Of a stretch of 6,978 bases of DNA, positions 1-6,283 are shown in pieces. Below the pieces are notes generated by a model. That model worked only from the letters and a program-made list of their open reading frames with translations. It ran no database searches and was not told the DNA's origin. This stretch comes from Anaerolineae bacterium (GTDB lineage: Bacteria > Chloroflexota > Anaerolineae > JAAYZQ01): positions 1 to 6,978 of the forward strand of contig JAFGOG010000047.1 in the NCBI GenBank assembly GCA_016926595.1, in the 5' to 3' direction. Made by a program: the position numbers and the translations under genes. How positions within the stretch are numbered: the first letter of the stretch is position 1; each line of letters opens with the position of its first letter.

Positions 1-1
1 C

Positions 2-664
2 AACCGCGCCCTGCAGATGACCCTGCTCTTCCTGTTCATCAGTGTCGGCGCCATGCTCCTGGCAACCTGGATTCTGAACAGGCTTCTATTCCGCCGGGAA
101 CCGGGCGGTTTTGTGATGGAGTTGCCCCCTTTCCGCACGCCCAAGTGGGGTCAGGTCATCTGGCGCACACTGGTCCACCAGGTGGGCCACACCATGGGCC
201 GCGCCATACTCATCGCCGCACCCGCCACGCTTCTCATCTGGCTGCTGGGCAACCTCCCTCCGGGCGCACCCTTTGAGCAGACGGCGATCGGCTACCTGGT
301 ACGTGTGCTTGCTCCTCTTGGCCAACCCTTGGGCCTGACCGGCGAAATGCTCGTCGCCCTGCTTTTCACCCTGCCAGCCAAGGAGATTGTCGTCTCGTCG
401 CTGGCCATGACCTACGGGTTGCAGTCGACCCTGGCGGATTCGCAGGCCATCCTGGACTATCTGGCCCAGACCTGGACGACGTTGGTGGCCTTTTCCTTCT
501 TGACTTTCTATATGCTCTACCTGCCCTGCCTGGTTACGGTTTGGGCAACCTGGAAAGAGACCCGCAGCCTCAAGTGGACAGTAGTGAGTATGCTGCTGCC
601 GCTGATGATGGCCAGTGCGATTACGTATTTAATATACCAGGGTGGACTGCTGTTGGCTTTTTGA
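2..664 (+). CDS. feoB: Ferrous iron transport protein B, C-terminal part (5' end outside window)
   Basis: FeoB is an inner-membrane Fe(II) transporter with an N-terminal cytoplasmic G domain and a C-terminal membrane channel. Only the channel end is present here. The frame is open to the left edge, so the ATG at 17 is internal and not the true start. Recognisable FeoB features are the FVMELPPFRTP segment after a transmembrane helix (about 110-145), the gate-like stretch LVALLFTLPAKEIVVSSLAM (about 352-411), and YLPCLVTVWATWKET with its conserved Cys codon at 527-529. Several hydrophobic helices follow, the last close to the C-terminus. The G domain and any FeoA partner must lie upstream. The stop TGA (662-664) overlaps the ATG of the next gene by one base, which indicates translational coupling. 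I am confident of the family; nothing looks truncated apart from the window edge. Confidence 0.93.
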   Translation, partial: NRALQMTLLFLFISVGAMLLATWILNRLLFRREPGGFVMELPPFRTPKWGQVIWRTLVHQVGHTMGRAILIAAPATLLIWLLGNLPPGAPFEQTAIGYLVRVLAPLGQPLGLTGEMLVALLFTLPAKEIVVSSLAMTYGLQSTLADSQAILDYLAQTWTTLVAFSFLTFYMLYLPCLVTVWATWKETRSLKWTVVSMLLPLMMASAITYLIYQGGLLLAF

Positions 665-1710
665 TGACGGGGGTTGTGATGGCGGTCAATCCGCGAGGAA
701 GAGAAAGGAACCTTCGGACAATTTCATTGGGACGCGTGCTGGGCATCCCCATCGGCGTGCATTATTCATGGTTCACGATCCTTGTACTGCTCACTTGGGC
801 GCTGGCTGTGGGCTATTACCCAGCCGAATTCCAGGGAGGGCGTACGGTTTCGTACTGGATCATGGGGGCTTTGACAGCCATCCTTCTTTTCGTGACCGTG
901 CTGCTTCACGAACTGGGGCATGCGATCGTAGCTCTACACTATCAGGTCCCAGTACGTGACATCACGCTCTTTATTTTTGGCGGTGTCGCCCAAATCGATG
1001 AGGAACCGCCCAGCGCGGCTGCCGAATTCTGGATCGCCGTCGCTGGCCCTTTGGCCAGTTTCTCTTTGGCTGCAGCCTTTGGCCTGCTGCAATCCGCCCT
1101 GTCCGGGGTGGCTCCATTGTTCGCCCTGATCAGGTATTTGGCCTGCATGAACGGCACATTAGCCCTGTTCAACCTAATTCCTGGCTTTCCCCTGGACGGA
1201 GGTCGCGTCTTTCGAGCAATTGTGTGGGCGGCTACGCATAATCTCCGTCGCGCCACCCTCATCGCTGCCAACCTGGGTCGGGGAGTTTCCCTCCTACTAG
1301 TTGTCCTAGGCGTATGGCAGATGGTTATTGGCAACTTGGGCACGGGCCTGTGGATCGCTTTCACCGGTTGGTTCTTGGAGACCGTGGCCAGGACAGAAGT
1401 GCAGCAACAGACAACCCAAAGCTTGCTAGCGGGTCATCGCGCGTTGGAAGCAATGGACCCTGATATGGAGATTCCACGGTCCGAATGGCCCGCGACCCCG
1501 ACCACCCGGATCATGACATCGGAGGCTCAGGTAAAGCCGATCGGACCCGATTCTGAGCTGTGGGCGGTGTTTCAGGAGATGGACCATGATGGAGTCACTC
1601 AACTGCCGGTGATGGCAAATGGCCAGATTGTGGGGATGCTCACCCGCGAGGGCATCATGCGCTTTCTGCGCACCTTGCAAGAACTGGGACATAACATGGG
1701 AGGCGCTTAA
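664..1710 (+). CDS. Site-2-protease-like M50 membrane metalloprotease with a single C-terminal CBS domain
   Basis: This is a 348-residue polytopic membrane zinc protease of the S2P/M50 family, which cleaves substrates within the membrane. The zinc motif HELGH is at residues 82-86, and the second motif NLIPGFPLDGGR at 170-181 supplies the third metal ligand, Asp178. Hydrophobic helices flank both motifs. One CBS domain follows at about 280-340, recognised by RIMTS near 281-285, LPVM at 314-317 and GMLTRE after it. Relatives usually carry two CBS domains. Here the sequence passes from GHRALEAM (ending near 264) straight to EIPRSEWPATP (about 269-278), so most of the first CBS appears lost in frame. 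I chose the ATG at 664 because it overlaps the feoB stop; ATG 679 is a credible alternative. The frame is also open upstream to 541, but that region codes for feoB. The physiological substrate is unknown. Confidence 0.88.
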   Translation: MTGVVMAVNPRGRERNLRTISLGRVLGIPIGVHYSWFTILVLLTWALAVGYYPAEFQGGRTVSYWIMGALTAILLFVTVLLHELGHAIVALHYQVPVRDITLFIFGGVAQIDEEPPSAAAEFWIAVAGPLASFSLAAAFGLLQSALSGVAPLFALIRYLACMNGTLALFNLIPGFPLDGGRVFRAIVWAATHNLRRATLIAANLGRGVSLLLVVLGVWQMVIGNLGTGLWIAFTGWFLETVARTEVQQQTTQSLLAGHRALEAMDPDMEIPRSEWPATPTTRIMTSEAQVKPIGPDSELWAVFQEMDHDGVTQLPVMANGQIVGMLTREGIMRFLRTLQELGHNMGGA

Positions 1711-2400
1711 ATGACTGAAATGATCCACTATGATTTCGCGAATCGCTGTATAGTGTCCTGCGGTATGCTCCATCCAGAGCTAACCCACCTGGTAGAGACC
1801 GGCTTTCTGAACCCGCGCCGGCTCCTGTTCGCGCCGCCGGGCCTGCACGCCCAGCCGGAAAAACTGGAGGAGCACCTGCTCAGGAGGCTGGCGCAGGCCC
1901 AGGAATCGTGCGCCGACCACGAGATCATAGTCGTATATGGTAAAAAGTGCCACGTCAGTACGGATGAGCCGTTCAAGCGGGTGGACTCGATCTTGGAGCA
2001 GGCGGGTCAGGGGATTGTGAGGGTCCAGGGTGAGTATGGCTATGACATGCTAGCCGGCTTCGAGGAGCGGCAGCGGATCAGCGGGGGGAGGCAAGACAAG
2101 ATCCTGTGGTTCACACCCGGCTGGCTCAAGAGCTGGAAGACCATCTACCGGGATTACTTCGGTTGGGATGCTGCGGATGCCAATGCCAACTTTCCAGGCT
2201 TCTACGACAAGATCATCGTCCTGGATAGCCTTGGCATTGCCGAGAAATACATGACACAGCATCCCGAGGAGATTCTGGAGCTATTCGACTGGACAGGCCT
2301 GGAGGTGGAGTTTCATCCGATCACCCTGGACCGCTTTAGGGGCTTGCTGACAGATACCTTGTCTCCGGCCACTACTGGGCAAGCCGGAAATCAGATATAG
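1711..2400 (+). CDS. DUF1638-like protein of unknown function
   Basis: This is a 229-residue soluble protein with no signal peptide or membrane segment. It resembles the DUF1638 family: CGMLHPEL at residues 17-24, GLHAQPEKL at 44-52, VVYGKKC at 74-80 (family members usually have a YG.C-type motif here) and FTPGWLKSWK at 134-143. The Cys residues at 17 and 80 and the His residues at 21 and 46 could form a metal or cofactor site, which is inference. Some DUF1638 genes sit near corrinoid or methyltransferase genes, but the biochemical function is not established. The start codon immediately follows the M50 gene's TAA, with GGGAGG at about 1698-1703 as ribosome binding site. The family assignment is from remembered motifs and is moderately sure. 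Confidence 0.7.
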   Translation: MTEMIHYDFANRCIVSCGMLHPELTHLVETGFLNPRRLLFAPPGLHAQPEKLEEHLLRRLAQAQESCADHEIIVVYGKKCHVSTDEPFKRVDSILEQAGQGIVRVQGEYGYDMLAGFEERQRISGGRQDKILWFTPGWLKSWKTIYRDYFGWDAADANANFPGFYDKIIVLDSLGIAEKYMTQHPEEILELFDWTGLEVEFHPITLDRFRGLLTDTLSPATTGQAGNQI

Positions 2401-2411
2401 GAGGTTGAATC

Positions 2412-2804
2412 ATGCCGACTTTCCAAACAAAAACTCTAAAAGAACAAGATGACATTCTCAAGAAGCGCCAAGAGGCAAACGAGCCAGATGTCGCTGGGGT
2501 TCAGCCAGTGTCCCCGGCTGCTTTTCAGCACACAGGTGATGCCAGCTCCCTGTCTCCAGGTAATGTGCTGCAGCTTCAGCGCACCGTTGGCAATCGGGCA
2601 GTCGAGCAGCTTTTAAGCGCTCGCACAGCAGAGCAGGCGGCTGAGGTCGACCAGCCATCGATTCAGCGGAGTCTCGAGGAAGAAGAGGAAGTGACGGGTC
2701 TGCCGTGCCCGGGAAGCAAGATCAGAAGTGAAGGACAAGGAAGGGGAGAAGGAACCGGCAAGGGCGCAGGCCCCATTGGCTATCCAAAAGATGAGGAATG
2801 GTAG
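2412..2804 (+). CDS. Small protein with eCIS/DUF4157-type LQRTVGNRAV motif
   Basis: This 130-residue, hydrophilic, probably largely disordered protein has no signal peptide or membrane helix. Residues 46-68 contain LSPGNVLQLQRTVGNRAVEQLL. This LQR..GNRAV helix is recurrent near the N-terminus of DUF4157 proteins and other presumed cargo of extracellular contractile injection systems (eCIS). IQRSLEEEEE at 84-93 resembles the Q-R/acidic repeats that often follow in those proteins. The DUF4157 peptidase-like core with its HExxH motif is absent, and the protein ends in a Gly/Lys/Glu-rich tail (about 101-130). An ideal AGGAGG (2399-2404) lies 7 bases before the ATG and overlaps the upstream stop, so the gene is probably translated. 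It may be a stand-alone leader-like protein or a relic of a longer cargo gene; no function is assigned. The link to eCIS rests on the motif alone. Confidence 0.72.
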   Translation: MPTFQTKTLKEQDDILKKRQEANEPDVAGVQPVSPAAFQHTGDASSLSPGNVLQLQRTVGNRAVEQLLSARTAEQAAEVDQPSIQRSLEEEEEVTGLPCPGSKIRSEGQGRGEGTGKGAGPIGYPKDEEW

Positions 2805-2832
2805 ACGTACCGACAGCTAGAGAGGAAAGCCC

Positions 2833-3663
2833 ATGAAGTTAATCTGTGTGATCGACGATGCGGTTCAGCGCAGCTCACCGTTTTGGGGTGAGCACGGCTT
2901 GGCTTTTCTGATTGAAACGGAAGGCAGGCGCTTGCTGTTCGACACCGGCCAGAGTGGGACGGTTTTGCTCCATAACCTGGGGCTGCTGGGCATAGATCCA
3001 GAGACGATCGACGCCGTGGCGATCAGCCATGCCCACTATGACCACATCGGCGGTCTACCAGCCTTGCTGGAGCACCTGCGCTCCGGCGCTCCCCTGTATG
3101 CCAACCCCGACCTCTTCCGTCAGCGGTTTTCGAGACGGCAGGGGCAACCGGAAAGTATTGGCCTTTCTCTTACTAGAGAAACGTTGGCCGCGCATCTGAT
3201 GCTGAACCTGGACGCCAAGCCGCGGGAGATCCTGCCTAGCTTGTGGACAACGGGCGAGATCACGGAGCGGCCTGAGGCAGAGGGGAAAAGTGACTACCAC
3301 CTGATGCGGGAGGGAGGGGTCCTCATTGCCGATGCTTATCGGGATGACATGGCCTTGGTGCTCGATTTGGGAGGCCGTCTTGTCCTGCTCTGCGGCTGCT
3401 GCCACGCCGGGCTGCTGAACACGCTGGCACACGTGGAACGCGCCTTTGGGCAGCCCATCGCGTTCATTGCCGGCGGCCTGCACCTGACCGGCGCCACCAC
3501 CAAGGATCTGGAGCTTGTCAGCAGAGTTCTGGCAGCGATGCCGGTCCTGCAGCGGGTTTATCCCAACCATTGCACCGGTGAGACAGCTTTTATAGCACTG
3601 ACACAGATTTTGGGGCCATCCCTCGTGTGTCCATTCCCAGCAGGAACTGTCTTGGAGTTCTGA
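2833..3663 (+). CDS. MBL-fold metallo-hydrolase, COG1237 type
   Basis: This 276-residue cytoplasmic metallo-beta-lactamase-fold enzyme carries the signature HAHYDH at residues 66-71, the HxHxDH metal site, preceded by the strand LLFDTG. Further likely ligands are His191 in CGCCHAG, His217 in GGLHL and His246 in NHCTGE. The order of motifs and the length fit COG1237, which includes proteins annotated as 7,8-dihydropterin-6-methyl-4-(beta-D-ribofuranosyl)aminobenzene-5'-phosphate synthase-like. That name is often transferred without proof and should not be taken as the substrate here. The Cys-rich stretch LLCGCCHAG is typical of the subgroup. Translation is supported by GAGG about 7 bases before the ATG. 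The stop lies one base before the next gene's ATG, so it is probably co-translated with the radical SAM frame. Confidence 0.88.
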   Translation: MKLICVIDDAVQRSSPFWGEHGLAFLIETEGRRLLFDTGQSGTVLLHNLGLLGIDPETIDAVAISHAHYDHIGGLPALLEHLRSGAPLYANPDLFRQRFSRRQGQPESIGLSLTRETLAAHLMLNLDAKPREILPSLWTTGEITERPEAEGKSDYHLMREGGVLIADAYRDDMALVLDLGGRLVLLCGCCHAGLLNTLAHVERAFGQPIAFIAGGLHLTGATTKDLELVSRVLAAMPVLQRVYPNHCTGETAFIALTQILGPSLVCPFPAGTVLEF

Positions 3664-3664
3664 G

Positions 3665-4975
3665 ATGATAAGGCCGCTGTGGCAGCTCTTGCTAGAAGAT
3701 CCTTCAAGCCTGACCTGCGACGAATGCTTTGCAGTGATGGAGTACTATGCCGAGCTGTTGGCCCAGAGCAGTACCGATCTTCTCCCCCGAGTCATCGCTC
3801 ACCTGAAGGAATGTCCGGATTGCAAAGTTAGGTACTGGGGTAAATTGCATCGTCTTGCAGCTAACCAATCTGAGAGGAGTGTAGCCGCTATGTCTGATCC
3901 AAATGAAGGGCATGCTGATCCGCTTCAAGCCCAAAGTGGTGTCGCCTTCCCCGCCACACTCGACAGGGCTCGCCCGACCTATGCTCAATCCCTAGAGGAG
4001 GCTAGTCCTATGATCGCATTTGGACCGGTTCCCTCCAGACGTTTGGGGCGCAGCCTGGGGATCAACAATATTCCGCCCAAGGTCTGCACCTATTCCTGTG
4101 TTTATTGCCAGTTGGGGCGCACCATCAAGATGCAGGTCGACCGTGGTGCGTTCTACGAGCCGGAGGAGATCGTGGACGCCGTACGCAACAAGGTCGTCAG
4201 GGCAAGAGAGGCTGGCGAATCTATTGACTATCTCACTTTCGTGCCGGATGGAGAACCTACGCTGGACATACACCTTGGCAAGGAAATCGAACTCTTGAGG
4301 CCGCTGGGCCTGCCCATTGCCGTGATCACCAATGCTTCGCTGATCTGGCGGCAGGATGTGCGCGAGGAACTGATGGGCGCAGATTGGGTGTCACTGAAGG
4401 TGGATGCCGTTGAGAAAGCGGCTTGGCAGCGGATCAACCGCCCCCACGGCAGCCTGAACCTGTCCTCGATCCTGGAGAGTGCGCTGGCGTTTGCCAAAGA
4501 GTATCATGGAGATCTGGTGACAGAGACCATGCTCGTGGTCGGCGTCAACGACGGCGAGAGGCGCTTGAAGACCTTGGGTGGCTTTCTGGCGCGCCTGCAG
4601 CCGGATCGCGCCTACCTATCCATCCCCACGCGCCCTCCGGCTGAGTCATGGGCACTGCCACCCGATGAGCAGACCGTCAATCGAGCGTATCATATTCTTG
4701 GAAAAAAAGTAGAGCAAGTGGAGTACCTGATTGGCTATGAAGGCAATGCCTTTGCCTTTACGGGAGACGCAGAAGAAGATCTGTTGAGTATCACCGCCGT
4801 GCACCCAATGCGGGAGGATGCCGTGAGTGATTACCTGGCGCGGGCTGGAGCGGGGTGGGCTGTGGTACAGCAGCTAGTAGCAAAGGGTAAGCTTGTAGAA
4901 GCGAAACACCGCGGCCATACCTTTTACCTGAGAAAACTCAAAGTGCCTGACAGGGGTGCATCAGAAAAGCTATAG
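3665..4975 (+). CDS. Zinc-finger domain joined in frame to a COG0731-type radical SAM protein
   Basis: One 436-codon frame holds two modules. Residues 18-53 have C18-x2-C21 ... H46-x3-C50-x2-C53, a zinc-binding arrangement like anti-sigma-factor zf-HC2 domains. A low-complexity linker (about 70-115) leads to a radical SAM domain. Its start, MIAFGPVPSRRLGRSLGINN, is followed by the CxxxCxxC [4Fe-4S] motif at C141, C145 and C148. The layout matches COG0731 proteins (related to wyosine tRNA synthetases), whose members include many of unknown substrate. The C-terminal part (about 375-425) looks like a winged helix. The radical SAM module alone, from ATG 4010, is 321 residues and would be complete for the family, so this may be two genes whose separating stop was lost or that are read as one. 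GGAG at 3654-3657 serves the first ATG. Specific substrate: unknown. Confidence 0.82.
   Translation: MIRPLWQLLLEDPSSLTCDECFAVMEYYAELLAQSSTDLLPRVIAHLKECPDCKVRYWGKLHRLAANQSERSVAAMSDPNEGHADPLQAQSGVAFPATLDRARPTYAQSLEEASPMIAFGPVPSRRLGRSLGINNIPPKVCTYSCVYCQLGRTIKMQVDRGAFYEPEEIVDAVRNKVVRAREAGESIDYLTFVPDGEPTLDIHLGKEIELLRPLGLPIAVITNASLIWRQDVREELMGADWVSLKVDAVEKAAWQRINRPHGSLNLSSILESALAFAKEYHGDLVTETMLVVGVNDGERRLKTLGGFLARLQPDRAYLSIPTRPPAESWALPPDEQTVNRAYHILGKKVEQVEYLIGYEGNAFAFTGDAEEDLLSITAVHPMREDAVSDYLARAGAGWAVVQQLVAKGKLVEAKHRGHTFYLRKLKVPDRGASEKL
3872..3879 (+). promoter_or_regulatory. Possible internal ribosome binding site for in-frame ATG 3890
   Basis: GAGAGGAG lies about 10 bases before an in-frame ATG at 3890 (MSDPNEGHADPL...). 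Initiation here would give a shorter protein that lacks the zinc finger but keeps a 40-residue leader before the radical SAM domain. The spacing is slightly long, so this is weaker than the site at 3994. Confidence 0.4.
3994..4001 (+). promoter_or_regulatory. Strong internal ribosome binding site for radical SAM start at ATG 4010
   Basis: AGAGGAGG is a near-perfect Shine-Dalgarno sequence 8 bases before ATG 4010, exactly where homology to radical SAM relatives begins (MIAFGPVPSRRLG). This strongly suggests that a 321-residue radical SAM protein is made from 4010-4975, alone or in addition to the fused product. Confidence 0.7.
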
Positions 4976-5057
4976 GAGCCAGCCGCAGCGATCGAGATCG
5001 CCGGTGCATCGCGATGAACCAGCATACGTCTGTATGCGCTAAAGATAGGAGGAAGTG
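4976..5057. other. Palindrome-rich spacer between radical SAM and tandem Usp genes
   Basis: This 82-base gap is the longest between intact genes up to this point. It holds three compact dyad symmetries: GCGATC/GATCGC (4988-5001, 2-base loop), the perfect 10-base palindrome CATCGCGATG (5007-5016) and GCATAC/GTATGC (5022-5037, 4-base loop). None is followed by a T-run, so this is not a classic intrinsic terminator. Operator sites or an mRNA processing or stability element are possible. No convincing -35/-10 pair was seen. Confidence 0.45.
5047..5052 (+). promoter_or_regulatory. Ribosome binding site that decides the tandem Usp start
   Basis: AGGAGG ends 5 bases before ATG 5058 but only 2 bases before the in-frame GTG 5055, so ATG 5058 is the better start. 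Confidence 0.7.
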
Positions 5058-5966
5058 ATGAAGACGCGAATTCTTGTTCCGTTGGATGGTTCACCACTGG
5101 CTGAGCAGGCGCTCCCCTGCGCCGTGACCTTGGCGCGGGGAATGGGAGCCGAACTAGTGCTGCTCCGCGCCGTCTGGATCCTGCCAGACATCCTGGAGAT
5201 TCTAGACGAGTCTACTGTGGAGTTGAATGCGGTCGTGGACGAGCTTGAGGCTGAGGCCAACAGCTATCTGGGTGCGTTGGCTGACCAACTGAGGGAGGCG
5301 GGCTTGAGCGCCTACTCTGTGGTGCGGCGTGGACCGGCGGCAGAGGCCATTCTGGACTATGCCGAGCAGATGAATATCGACCAGATCGTCATGGCCACCC
5401 ATGGCTACAGCGGTATCAAACGCTGGACGCACGGCAGTGTGGCCGAGCGTGTATTGCAGACAGCCCGCACGCCGTTGTTTCTTGTCCGCGCCAGTGAGCA
5501 GGATCTCGACAGTGATTGGCGGCAGCCGGTACGATGCCGCCGGATCCTGGTACCGCTGGACGGATCCCCTGCGGCTGAGCAAATTCTGCCGACCGCGGTC
5601 ACGGTCGCTAAGGCCATGAGCGGTGATCTGATCCTCTTCCAGGTACCGATTGTCCACGTGTCGGGGTGGATGACGGGCGAGTGGTACCTTCCCATTCAAG
5701 GCATGCTTGACACAGCAGAGGGAGATGCCCATCTCTACCTTAGCACCATCGCCGGCAGGCTGATGGAGCAAGGGCTCCACGTGGTCACAGCCACGGGAAG
5801 CGGTTCGGTAGCAGACTGCATTGTCGAATATGCCGAGGCCAATCGCATAGACCTGATCGCCATGTGCACTCACGGCCGCACGGGCCTGGCGCGATGGGCA
5901 TTGGGCAGTGTTGCCGATCGGGTTCTCCGGGCCAGCAGCGCCCCGATCCTGCTCGTGCGAGCGTAA
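5058..5966 (+). CDS. Universal stress protein, tandem UspA domains
   Basis: This 302-residue cytoplasmic protein has two complete Usp (alpha/beta, nucleotide-binding) domains. Domain 1 (about 1-145) begins TRILVPLDGS with Asp10; domain 2 (about 160-302) begins RRILVPLDGS with Asp168. The usual ATP-binding signature is G-2x-G-9x-G-S. In domain 1 it reads A113-T-H-G116 ... G126-S127, and in domain 2 C270-T-H-G273 ... G283-S284. The later Gly and Ser residues are kept but the first Gly is replaced in both. Such tandem proteins typically act as intramolecular dimers in stress adaptation, and nucleotide binding here is likely but may be altered. The gene stands after a palindrome-rich spacer, so it could have its own promoter. 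Its TAA overlaps an ATG (5966) that opens into the cysC remnant. Confidence 0.92.
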   Translation: MKTRILVPLDGSPLAEQALPCAVTLARGMGAELVLLRAVWILPDILEILDESTVELNAVVDELEAEANSYLGALADQLREAGLSAYSVVRRGPAAEAILDYAEQMNIDQIVMATHGYSGIKRWTHGSVAERVLQTARTPLFLVRASEQDLDSDWRQPVRCRRILVPLDGSPAAEQILPTAVTVAKAMSGDLILFQVPIVHVSGWMTGEWYLPIQGMLDTAEGDAHLYLSTIAGRLMEQGLHVVTATGSGSVADCIVEYAEANRIDLIAMCTHGRTGLARWALGSVADRVLRASSAPILLVRA

Positions 5967-6223
5967 TGACAGCAAGTCTATCGTTGAAAGAATGCGCTGA
6001 GGTCCATGTCGAGTGCACGCCCGGGGTATGCCGTGCCCGGGACCTGAAGGGCCTCTGAGAACGAGCGGACAGGGGCGAGATCGCGAACTTGCCCGGCGCC
6101 GGTGCCCTGTATGAAGCACCGGACGCCCCCGGGGTTCGTGTAGATACGGCGCGCCACTCGGCCGAGGCGGCTGCTCGCCGCATTCTGAGACGCCTGGATG
6201 CCTGGGGCTTTTTTGCAGACTGA
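5966..6223 (+). pseudogene. cysC: Degraded 3' remnant of an adenylylsulfate kinase gene
   Basis: APS kinase phosphorylates adenylylsulfate to PAPS in sulfate assimilation. Reading one frame from about 5993 to the TGA at 6221-6223 gives a recognisable APS kinase C-terminal third. AEVHVECTPGVCRARDLKGL matches the family's (F)xEVxV.tP..vC..RD.KGLY core. Then come ERADRGEIAN, GALYEAPDAPGVRVDT and a final AARRILRRLDAWGFF helix. A TGA at 6056-6058 sits where KGLY normally has its Tyr, and the usual FTG after the GEI..N segment reads LPG. The whole 5' half, including the P-loop GxxGxGKS, is missing, with the intact usp gene directly upstream. An ATG at 5966 overlapping the usp stop could only make a 30-residue peptide. 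I call it a pseudogene; the single-stop frame suggests fairly recent decay. No other gene is seen in this interval. Confidence 0.8.
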
Positions 6224-6230
6224 GGCATCC
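6196..6230. repeat. 8-base inverted repeat at the end of the cysC remnant
   Basis: GGATGCCT (6196-6203) and AGGCATCC (6223-6230) are perfect reverse complements separated by 19 bases, and the loop contains six T in a row. It spans the remnant's stop codon. The T-run is in the loop and not after the stem, so it is not a standard terminator. It may be a decayed terminator, a regulator site or chance. Confidence 0.4.
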
Positions 6231-6283
6231 TGGATTCGACAAGCTATGTCACTACGAAGGGAAAATGAGGAGGAGGTGCGGTC

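Noticed and set aside
541..663. Upstream extension of the M50 frame to an ATG at 541
   Set aside because: The extension would read through feoB coding sequence, and its residues are hydrophilic and unlike the family; homology begins after 664.
2672..2765. Purine-rich stretch as a repeat array
   Set aside because: The AG-rich bases come from a Glu/Gly/Lys-rich protein tail; no regular repeat unit is present.
3055..3570. Minus-strand open frame of 171 codons
   Set aside because: It lies wholly opposite the MBL hydrolase and shows no recognisable domain or ribosome binding site.
5022..5037. Intrinsic terminator after the radical SAM gene
   Set aside because: The GCATAC/GTATGC stem is short and is followed by GCTAAAG with no T-run.
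6056..6058. In-frame TGA as a selenocysteine or other recoding site
   Set aside because: The site normally holds Tyr in CysC, the gene lacks its catalytic half, and I saw no obvious SECIS-like stem just downstream; decay is simpler.
5202..6242. Long minus-strand open frame of 346 codons across the tandem usp gene and cysC remnant
   Set aside because: It is antisense to a clear Usp protein, has Arg/Pro/His/Ser-rich low-quality sequence with no family motif, and is a by-product of GC-rich coding.
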